A stretch of 33,142 nucleotides of DNA from Halopolyspora algeriensis (GTDB lineage Bacteria; Actinomycetota; Actinomycetes; Mycobacteriales; Pseudonocardiaceae). Position numbers and translations under genes: made by a program. The DNA lies in the NCBI RefSeq assembly GCF_003337235.1, contig NZ_QPJC01000023.1, forward strand, positions 1-33,142, written 5' to 3'. This document shows positions 16,106 to 23,058 of the stretch, piece after piece (position 1 is the first letter of the stretch; every line of letters starts with the position of its first letter). Under the pieces are notes generated by a model. It was not told the origin of the DNA. It did no database searches and saw nothing but the letters and a program-made list of their open reading frames with translations.

Positions 16106-16699
16106 ATGACCCAACCGGGACCCCAGACCCCACAGGAACCCCAGATGCAATCGGAATCCCGGGTGCGACCGGGCGCACTGGACGAGAACACCCAACAGGA
16201 GCTGATTCAGCAGATCGGGCGGGTACTCGTGCAAGCGCTGCCGCCGGGCTGGCAGGAGGTCGGTGTGGAGTACCGGGCCGTCGGTGCGCACAGTGAACTC
16301 ACCGCGCAACTGACCGCACCCAACGGCACGTTGATCCCGTGGGCACCGCCCGAGGAGACCGCGCCGATGTTCGACCGGCTCCGCATCGGTATGCACCAGC
16401 CGGACCGGGGCACCTGGATCAGCGCGCTGTACCGCCTGCAGCGTCCCGGCAGCTACAGCGTGGACTTCAACGGCGACCACGAACCGGCATGGCACACCCC
16501 TCCCCCCACCGCGGAGTTCGCCGCCGAGCTTCGCACCATGCCTCGAGCCGGCGAGAACATCCCGGCCTGGATGGCCGAACGCGCGGGGCTGTCCGCGCCG
16601 TCCGGCTCCGCCGCGCAGGACGGGAACCCGCGCCCGGCCGAGGCCTTCGATGGTGCGGGCGAGGCAGGCAGGCAGGCCATCGACAACCCACCGGCGTGA
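16106..16699 (+). CDS. YezG-like (DUF600-like) protein, antitoxin/immunity fold
   Basis: A 197-residue soluble protein. After a Gln/Pro-rich disordered head (about 1-30), residues 30-150 look like the YezG/DUF600 immunity-protein fold: QIGRVLVQALPPGWQEVGVE, a Leu-Thr strand region ending APNGTLIPW, and the family-like YSVDFNGDHEPAW. The tail (about 165-197) is low-complexity and rich in Ala, Gly and Pro. In Bacillus, YezG neutralises a cognate nuclease toxin. No polymorphic toxin is adjacent here, so this may be an orphan or have another role. The start (ATG 16106) has only a weak GGGATGATG upstream. The stop overlaps the amidohydrolase start (GTGA), so the two are translationally coupled. 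Confidence 0.6.
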   Translation: MTQPGPQTPQEPQMQSESRVRPGALDENTQQELIQQIGRVLVQALPPGWQEVGVEYRAVGAHSELTAQLTAPNGTLIPWAPPEETAPMFDRLRIGMHQPDRGTWISALYRLQRPGSYSVDFNGDHEPAWHTPPPTAEFAAELRTMPRAGENIPAWMAERAGLSAPSGSAAQDGNPRPAEAFDGAGEAGRQAIDNPPA

Positions 16700-18327
16700 C
16701 CGGCGCACCGAACCTGGCCTTCGTCAACGGGCCGGTGGCGACCATGGACTCGGTACGCTCGTTCACCGACGCCGTCGCCGTGCGCAACGGGCGGATCATC
16801 GCACTGGGCTCGGCCACGGTGGAGGGCATCGTGACCTCGCAGACCGAGGTCGTCGACCTGCGCGGCCGGCTGCTCCTGCCCGGCTTTCAGGACGCCCACG
16901 TACACCCGGTCTACGGTGGCCTCCAGCGGCTGCGCTGCGATCTGAGCGCCAGCACGGACGCACGGGACTGCCTGCGCAGGGTCGGCGAGTACGCACGGAC
17001 GCACCCGGAGGCAGGCTGGCTGCTCGGCGCCGGCTGGGACCTCGGCCACTTTCCCGCGGGAGCGCCCGCGCGGGAGTCGCTCGATACCGTGACCGGGGAT
17101 CGTCCGGCCTACCTGGTGAACCAGGACCACCACGGAGCATGGGTGAACACGGCCGCCCTGCGGCACGCAGGCATCGACCGCGACACCCCCGACCCACCGA
17201 ACGGGCGGATCGAGCGGGACGCGGTGGGCCACCCGGCCGGAGTGTTGCACGAGGGCGCCACGGAGCTGGTCACACGAGTGATTCCGGCAGCTGCCGAGGA
17301 CGAGTACCGGCAGGGTCTCCTGGAGGGCCAGCGGTATCTGCACACGTGCGGCGTGACGGCGTGGCAGGACGCGATCATCGGTCCCTACCTGGGCTATGCC
17401 GACACCCTGGATCTCTACCGGGACCTGGATCGGCAGGGCCTGCTGACCGCTCGCTGCACCGGGGCACTGTGGTGGGACCCCACCCGCGACGAGTCCCAGC
17501 TTGCCGACCTGCTCTCTCGCCGCGCCCGCGCGCGCGGCGGCAGCCACTTTCGTGCCGAGACGGTCAAAATCATGCAGGACGGCATCTGCGAAAACCACAC
17601 CGCCGCCATGCTCGAACCCTATCTCGGCGGGCACGGCAGCGGAGAATCCCGTGTGGACGCCGAGGTCCTCGCGCGTGCGGTGCGCCGCCTCGACGACGAA
17701 GGATTCCAGGTGCATTTCCACGCGATCGGCGACCGCGCCGTTCGCGAGGCACTGGACGCGGTGGCCGGCGCCCGGCAGGTCAACGGGATGAACGATCTGC
17801 GTCACCAGATCGCCCATGTCCAGGTGGTCCACCCGGACGATCTCGCTCGGTTCCGCACATCGGGGGTCGCGGCCAACATCCAGGCGCGCTGGGCCATCAA
17901 CGACCTGCAGATGACCGAGCTCACCACGCCGTACCTCGGCCGTGCACGCGCAAGCAGGCAGTATCCCTTCCGCACAATGCACCAGGCGGGTGCGGTGCTC
18001 GCCGCAGGAAGCGACTGGCCGATCTCGGGGGCGGAACCGCTGCAGGCGGTCCACGTCGCGGTCAACCGCTCCGAGCACGGCACCGACCAGGAACCGTTCC
18101 TGCCGCAGCAGGCCCTCGACCTCGGTGACGCACTCGCCGTGGCCACCATCGGCAGTGCCTGGGTGAATCATCTCGATGACGAGACCGGTTCGATCGAGCT
18201 CGGCAAGAGGGCCGATCTCGCCGTGCTCGATGCCGATCCGTTCCTGCTGCCCCCAACGGAGATCGGCAGCGTGTCGGTCGACATGACCGTGGTGGACGGG
18301 AACGTGGTCCACGAGTGCGCCCGGTGA
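16696..18327 (+). CDS. YtcJ-type amidohydrolase (amidohydrolase family 3)
   Basis: A 543-residue metal-dependent hydrolase of the amidohydrolase superfamily, acting on C-N bonds of an unknown small substrate in the cytosol. The N- and C-terminal beta-sandwich parts flank a TIM barrel. Metal ligands are visible as DAHVHP (His68, His70), VKIMQDG (probable carbamylated Lys), HFHAIGD, QIAHVQ and GSDWPI (Asp). The typical C-terminal GSIELGKRADLAVLD follows. Start: the GTG at 16696 overlaps the preceding stop by four bases (GTGA), a common coupling arrangement. The partner YezG-like gene gives no hint of substrate. Confidence 0.88.
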   Translation: MTGAPNLAFVNGPVATMDSVRSFTDAVAVRNGRIIALGSATVEGIVTSQTEVVDLRGRLLLPGFQDAHVHPVYGGLQRLRCDLSASTDARDCLRRVGEYARTHPEAGWLLGAGWDLGHFPAGAPARESLDTVTGDRPAYLVNQDHHGAWVNTAALRHAGIDRDTPDPPNGRIERDAVGHPAGVLHEGATELVTRVIPAAAEDEYRQGLLEGQRYLHTCGVTAWQDAIIGPYLGYADTLDLYRDLDRQGLLTARCTGALWWDPTRDESQLADLLSRRARARGGSHFRAETVKIMQDGICENHTAAMLEPYLGGHGSGESRVDAEVLARAVRRLDDEGFQVHFHAIGDRAVREALDAVAGARQVNGMNDLRHQIAHVQVVHPDDLARFRTSGVAANIQARWAINDLQMTELTTPYLGRARASRQYPFRTMHQAGAVLAAGSDWPISGAEPLQAVHVAVNRSEHGTDQEPFLPQQALDLGDALAVATIGSAWVNHLDDETGSIELGKRADLAVLDADPFLLPPTEIGSVSVDMTVVDGNVVHECAR

Positions 18328-18359
18328 CCGTATCGCTGTGGCAGCGGTCTTTGTCGTGT

Positions 18360-18374
18360 CGGAATCGGATTCCG
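18360..18374. promoter_or_regulatory. 15-bp dyad between the amidohydrolase and DUF2071 genes
   Basis: CGGAATC-G-GATTCCG is a perfect 7+1+7 inverted repeat. The one-base centre cannot form a hairpin loop, so a protein-binding site is more likely than a terminator. An unusually AT-rich patch (18415-18426, containing TATATTATT) follows and may hold a promoter for the DUF2071 gene. Confidence 0.3.
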
Positions 18375-18542
18375 GGAGGTGTGGCCTTGACGACGAGTCG
18401 TTTCGGCCAGCACTGAATATATTATTGCAGTTGTCGTGAATGATGCCATGAGGATGTGGAACCCGAGCGGGCGAGCCGGCGGCTTCCGGTGCGGCGTACC
18501 GGCAGGCGGTTCCCTTCGCAGCCCTGCGGGTATGTCGCTGTC

Positions 18543-19250
18543 ATGGCCATGCACGCGGCGGCTCCCGAATCGATCACCGCCGATCCCCCGCCACAGCCGT
18601 GGCCCGCTCCGCTCGGGGTGGCGTTGGCCGATGTGGCATTCCTGCACTGGCCGGTCGAGCCGGCGCAGGTCCGTCCGCTGTTGCCACCGGGCACCGAGCC
18701 CGACACCTACGGCGGTGACACCCACGTCGGACTGGTCGCCTTCCGGATGCGCTCCTTCGGCGAGTTCCTCGAGACCAACGTCCGGGTCTACTCGGTCGAC
18801 GACAAAGGCCGCCGCGGCACCGTCTTCCTGACCATGGAGGCCGACCGCCTGCCCTGGGTGGTGGCCGCCCGGCTCTGTGGTCTGCCCTACGCCTGGTCGC
18901 GCATGCACCTGACCCGCAACGCCCACGTCCTCGACTACGGCAGCAGCCGCCGCCGACCGAAACCACCCACCCCCGGAAACCGGATCCGGATCCGGGTCGG
19001 TCCCCCCATCGACGGCACCCCGCTCGAGCACTTCCTCACCGCCCGCTGGCGGCTGCACCTGAGTGTGTCCGGCCACACCGTCGCCGCCCCGCTGGTCCAC
19101 GACCGCTGGCCGCTGCACACCGCCGAGCTGCTCGATCTCGACGATCAGCTCATCGCCGCGACCGGGCTGCCCTCCCCCACCACCGCCCCGGCCAGCGTGC
19201 TCTATGCTCCGGCCGTCCACGGCCGGTTCGGGATCCCCCGCCCGATATAG
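18543..19250 (+). CDS. DUF2071 (YqjF-like) family protein
   Basis: A 235-residue protein of the acetoacetate decarboxylase-like fold family DUF2071. Recognisable parts are VAFLHWPVEPAQVRPLLPPG near the N-terminus, THVGLVAFRMRSF, TNVRVYSVDDKGRRGTVFL and a C-terminal segment ending SVLYAPAVHGRFGIPRP. The molecular function of the family is unknown. I used the ATG at 18543. ATG 18549 or an upstream in-frame start near 18456 are alternatives, and none has a strong ribosome binding site. It converges with the serine hydrolase gene across 73 bases in which I find only a short imperfect stem. Confidence 0.8.
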   Translation: MAMHAAAPESITADPPPQPWPAPLGVALADVAFLHWPVEPAQVRPLLPPGTEPDTYGGDTHVGLVAFRMRSFGEFLETNVRVYSVDDKGRRGTVFLTMEADRLPWVVAARLCGLPYAWSRMHLTRNAHVLDYGSSRRRPKPPTPGNRIRIRVGPPIDGTPLEHFLTARWRLHLSVSGHTVAAPLVHDRWPLHTAELLDLDDQLIAATGLPSPTTAPASVLYAPAVHGRFGIPRPI

Positions 19251-19323
19251 GGGCGTGGTGGCCACTGCTGCCCGCGGCGCCGATGTCTTCGCCTTCGGCA
19301 GCACAATGCGACGCTCGAGTCGA

Positions 19324-20253
19324 TCATGGCGACAGCGCCGAGTGGGCTCGCGCACCGAGGTCGGCGATGAGGTCGCAGCCCGGGCCACCTCGATACCCAC
19401 CGAGGGAACGCTCATCGGTGAGCTGGTCGACCAGAACCGCGATCACGGCCTGCGGCTTCCCTGCCCTGCCGATCAATCCCACGTCGTGGCGCAGACCGAT
19501 TTGCTCGCCGGTTTTGTTCCAGCATTCCGCACCGACCGGCAGCAGTGCGGGCAGGCGATCCCGCATCTGCTGCCGGGACAGCACATCCAGCGCCCAGTGG
19601 GTGAGCTCGTCCGGCAAGGCCGTCCCCCTGGCCAGCCGGTCCAGCACCCGTGCCTGGTCCAGGGCACTGGTGACGTTGTCCCAGCCGTCGATCATCGCGT
19701 CGATGTCCATCAAGTGCCGTTGCACCCGCGTCGTCGTGCATCCGAGGTCGCGGGCGCACGCATTGATCGCGTCGAATCCCACGGCATCGATGACGACGCC
19801 GGTCGCGGTGTTGTCACTGACCACGATCATCAAAGCCAGCAGGTCGGCGAGAGCGAGCCGAGACACACTTGCCAGTTCACGCAGCACGCCGGTCCCGCCG
19901 ACGCGGTGCTCCCATGCGGGCAGGGGAAGCTCGGTGTCCAGAGCCAACCGTCCGTCTCGGACGTGGCGCAGCGCCGTGATCAAAACGAGGACCTTGATCG
20001 TGCTGGCGGCCTGCACCGGGCGATGAGCCTGCACGGTCACCGTGTCGGACTCGTCCAACGCCCAGGCCGCGACGCTGACCCGGCCGGGGAAACCGTCACC
20101 CGCCACCGGAAGTGCGGGGCGAAATCGCGCAGCAAAACCCACGGGGCAGTTGTATCGCACGCACACCCGGTGCTCACCGGCACCGGGCATCCGAGCGCGC
20201 GAAGCCGCCGAGCGAGCGTTGCGAAACCTACCCCAAGCGATCCTGTGGCTCAC
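19324..20253 (-). CDS. Serine hydrolase with class A beta-lactamase fold
   Basis: Three penicillin-recognising motifs are present in order: the nucleophile in ASTIK (SxxK), SDN in VSDNTATG, and KTG in NKTGEQIG. The Glu-x-x-Leu-Asn motif that deacylates class A beta-lactamases is not visible in the expected place (around RVQRHLMDIDAM), so the protein may be a DD-peptidase-like or other amide hydrolase. There is no clear signal peptide. The start is uncertain: GTG 20253 gives 309 residues, but codon bias is poor until about residue 45, so an internal GTG (20166, 20160, 20142 or 20106) may be real. It is divergent from the aldehyde dehydrogenase gene. Confidence 0.75.
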   Translation of the reverse strand: MSHRIAWGRFRNARSAASRARMPGAGEHRVCVRYNCPVGFAARFRPALPVAGDGFPGRVSVAAWALDESDTVTVQAHRPVQAASTIKVLVLITALRHVRDGRLALDTELPLPAWEHRVGGTGVLRELASVSRLALADLLALMIVVSDNTATGVVIDAVGFDAINACARDLGCTTTRVQRHLMDIDAMIDGWDNVTSALDQARVLDRLARGTALPDELTHWALDVLSRQQMRDRLPALLPVGAECWNKTGEQIGLRHDVGLIGRAGKPQAVIAVLVDQLTDERSLGGYRGGPGCDLIADLGARAHSALSP

Positions 20254-20327
20254 CGGCGAGCAGAAATCATGACCGTGGCTCTGCTCAAACCGGCCTCCGA
20301 ACGTCTACGGTGATCCCGAGCGCACGT

Positions 20328-20344
20328 GTTGTGTACGGCACAAC
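20328..20344 (+). promoter_or_regulatory. Candidate LysR-type operator upstream of aldehyde dehydrogenase
   Basis: GTTGTG-TACGG-CACAAC is a perfect 6+5+6 dyad. Within it, T20330 and A20342 give the T-N11-A spacing typical of LysR-family sites. It lies 64 bases upstream of the dehydrogenase start, and a LysR gene follows in the same operon. A GC-rich 8-bp stem (20350-20357 with 20362-20369) sits between it and the gene. Confidence 0.35.
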
Positions 20345-20407
20345 CCCGTGGGCCGCCGACCGGCGGCCCGGGAGCCGGAGCCGAGCGAGCAGAAGAGGTG
20401 TGCGTCG

Positions 20408-22000
20408 GTGGAGTCGACGACGTGGAAATCCGTAATCGGTCATGCGGGGGAAGCCACCCCCTCCGAGCCGCAGGACGAGGCAGGCGAGTACCTCTCGCGC
20501 AACCCCTCCCGGCTCGACGACGTGGTCGCCCGAGTCCGCCTGGCCGCTCCCGACACCCTGGTCACCGCCGCCGAGGAGGCCCAGCGTGCGCAGCGGGAAT
20601 GGGCGCGGGTACCGGCGCCGGTGCGCGGCCGGGTGATCGCAGGCTTCGGACGGCTGGTCGAGGCGAACAAGGAATCGCTGGCCTCCCTGGTCACCCGTGA
20701 GATCGGCAAGCCCCGCACCGAGGCTCTCGGCGAGGTGCAGGAGATCATCGACACCTGCGATTTCTTCGTCGGTGAGGGCCGCAGGCTCTACGGCCAGACC
20801 GTGCCCTCGGAGATGCCGGACAAGCAGCTGTTCACCTTCCGCACCCCGGTCGGGGTCGCCACCATCATCACGGCGGGCAATTTCCCGGTCGCCGTCCCCT
20901 CCTGGTACCTGGTCCCGGCGCTGCTGTGCGGCAACGCCGTGGTGTGGAAACCCGCCGAGTACGCGGCAGGCGCCGCGCGCGCGGTGGCCGAGCTGGCCTG
21001 GCGTGCCGGAGTCCCGGCAGGCGCGCTCAATCTCGTCTACGCCGACGGCGAAGCGACCTTCCGAGGCTTGGAGACCGCCCTGGACAGGGGGCTGGTCGAC
21101 AAGGTCGGCTTCACCGGTTCGAGCGCGGTCGGAACCCGAGTGGGCGAGTTGTGCGGTCGCTACCTGCAGAGCCCGACCCTGGAGCTCGGCGGCAAGAATC
21201 CGATGGTCGTCGCCCCGGATGCCGATCTCGATCTCGCGGTGGAGGGCGCCCTGTTCTCCGGCTGGGGCACCGCCGGACAGCGTTGCACCTCGCTGGGCAA
21301 TCTCATCGTGCACCGCGACATCCACGACGAGTTCCTCGCACGGCTGGACGAGGCCGTGCGCGGCGCCACCATCGGCGAGCCGACCGGGGAGGTCCTCTAC
21401 GGGCCGATGCTGGACCAGAAATTCGCGGACAACTTCGAGCGCATCCTCAAAGACATCCAGCCGCATCACACGGTGCTCGGCTCGAATGCGGTCGGCCGGA
21501 TCAGCGATGATGCGCCGCGTGCCGGTTTCCGGGGCGACCATGCGGCCGGCCTGTACTACCACCCCGTGCTGCTGGATGGTCTGCGCACCGACGACGCGAT
21601 CTTCCGGCAGGAGACCTTCGGGCCCATCGTCGGCGTGACCACCTACGAGACCCTCGAGGAAGCCATCGAACTCGGCAACGCGCCCGGTTACGGCCTGTCG
21701 GCGGCGATCTACACCACGGACCCGGCCACGGCGTTCCGGTTCCGGGAAGGCATCGGTGCCGGCATGGTCAGCGCGAACAATTCCACCTCCGGCGCCGAGG
21801 CGCATCTGCCGTTCGGCGGCAACGGGAAATCCGGCAACGGCGGCCGCCTGTCCGGCATGTGGGTCATCGACCAGTTCACCCGCTGGCAATCGCTGAACTG
21901 GGACTTCTCCGGCAAGCTGCAGAAGGCCCAGATGGACGTCGGCGCCATCGAGCCGGAGTGGGACTACCGGCTGCCCGCCGAGCTCGGCGGGCAGTCCTGA
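20408..22000 (+). CDS. Aldehyde dehydrogenase family protein
   Basis: A 530-residue NAD(P)-dependent enzyme that oxidises an aldehyde to the acid. The NAD-binding and catalytic elements are TAGNFPVAVPSWYLVPALL (substrate tunnel/Asn region), VVWKPAEYA (cofactor Lys), VGFTGSSAVG (Rossmann loop), LELGGKNP (general-base Glu) and the nucleophile in GTAGQRCTSL. The segment after the Cys suggests the ALDH7/semialdehyde dehydrogenase side of the family, but the substrate is not decided. The GTG at 20408 follows GAGG (20395-20398) at 9 bases, and the upstream in-frame codons look like leader sequence. It starts a probable operon with the LysR and E1 genes. Confidence 0.9.
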   Translation: MESTTWKSVIGHAGEATPSEPQDEAGEYLSRNPSRLDDVVARVRLAAPDTLVTAAEEAQRAQREWARVPAPVRGRVIAGFGRLVEANKESLASLVTREIGKPRTEALGEVQEIIDTCDFFVGEGRRLYGQTVPSEMPDKQLFTFRTPVGVATIITAGNFPVAVPSWYLVPALLCGNAVVWKPAEYAAGAARAVAELAWRAGVPAGALNLVYADGEATFRGLETALDRGLVDKVGFTGSSAVGTRVGELCGRYLQSPTLELGGKNPMVVAPDADLDLAVEGALFSGWGTAGQRCTSLGNLIVHRDIHDEFLARLDEAVRGATIGEPTGEVLYGPMLDQKFADNFERILKDIQPHHTVLGSNAVGRISDDAPRAGFRGDHAAGLYYHPVLLDGLRTDDAIFRQETFGPIVGVTTYETLEEAIELGNAPGYGLSAAIYTTDPATAFRFREGIGAGMVSANNSTSGAEAHLPFGGNGKSGNGGRLSGMWVIDQFTRWQSLNWDFSGKLQKAQMDVGAIEPEWDYRLPAELGGQS

Positions 22001-22086
22001 AGCGAGCAGGCGGTGGGACGGTCTCCCCGGGGTCCGCACGGCACGCCGCTGCCGTTCACGCACCCTGATCGCCGGAAGGCACGCAC

Positions 22087-23058
22087 GTGTTGAATCCGGT
22101 ACACCTGCGCACGCTGCAGGAGTGCGTCCGGACCGGCTCCTTTGCCGGGGCGGCCCGAGTGCTGGGATACACCGCTTCCGCGGTCTCCCAGCAGATGGTG
22201 CTGCTGGAACGATCCGTCGGCGCGGTGCTGTTCGAACGCCGCGCCCACAGCACGCACAGCACGGAGCTGGCCCACCGCCTGGCCGAACGCAGCAGGGGAG
22301 CACTCGCGGCGTTGGACTCGCTGGAACGCGAGACCCGAGCCCTGGTCGCCGGCGACCAGGGCAGCCTGCGACTGGCCAGTTTCGCCACCGCCAACGCGCG
22401 CGTGCTGCCCGATGTGTTGGCCGCCATCGTTGCCCAGCGCCCGAACGCCGAGGTACAACTCGATGAGGGCGAACCGGACGAGGTGATCGGCGGTGTCCTC
22501 GACGGAGTGCTCGACGCCGCCGTGGTCTTCGAATACGACCTCGACCCGCGGCAGTGGCCGCCCGAACTGTGCGTCGAGGAGCTGCTCGCCGAGCCGTTGC
22601 TGCTGGCCCTGCCCGAAACGCACCGGCTCGCCGATGCCGCCGAGGTCGAGTTGCGCGAACTCGCCGGCGACACGTGGATCTGCACCCGCGAGGACACCGC
22701 CGGCGCCCGGTCCCTGGTACACCTGGCCGCCGCGGCCGGCTTCGTCCCCGGGATCGTGTTCCGCAGCAACGACTACGCCGTCATCCGAGACCTCGTCGCG
22801 CGTGGCCTCGGCACGGCGCTTCTTCCGGCGCTGGCCGTCGCCGAGTGCCGTGTACGGGTCCTGCCCATCGCGGAGGGTCAGCCGTATCGGCGCATCAAAG
22901 TCCTCTACCGCACACAGAACACCAACCCACTGCTGCCGCCGGCCCTGGAGTGCCTGGCCACGTCGTGCTCGGCGCTGGCCGAGGGATGGCGCGGCGGGGA
23001 CGACACACGCTACCGACCGGGAGTCAGCGACCATGACCAGAGCAGGCGAGCGCAGTGA
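22087..23058 (+). CDS. LysR-family transcriptional regulator
   Basis: A 323-residue DNA-binding regulator. The N-terminal winged helix-turn-helix is clear: LRTLQECVRTGSFAGAARVL, then GYTASAVSQQMVLLERSVG and LFERR. The remaining two-lobed part is the effector-binding domain. The GTG start at 22087 has GGAAGG (22075-22080) upstream; a TTG follows directly and could also be used. It lies 86 bases after the aldehyde dehydrogenase and its end overlaps the E1 gene by 26 bases, so it is cotranscribed with the enzymes it probably controls. The last 20 residues are polar and encoded in the overlap. Confidence 0.9.
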   Translation: MLNPVHLRTLQECVRTGSFAGAARVLGYTASAVSQQMVLLERSVGAVLFERRAHSTHSTELAHRLAERSRGALAALDSLERETRALVAGDQGSLRLASFATANARVLPDVLAAIVAQRPNAEVQLDEGEPDEVIGGVLDGVLDAAVVFEYDLDPRQWPPELCVEELLAEPLLLALPETHRLADAAEVELRELAGDTWICTREDTAGARSLVHLAAAAGFVPGIVFRSNDYAVIRDLVARGLGTALLPALAVAECRVRVLPIAEGQPYRRIKVLYRTQNTNPLLPPALECLATSCSALAEGWRGGDDTRYRPGVSDHDQSRRAQ

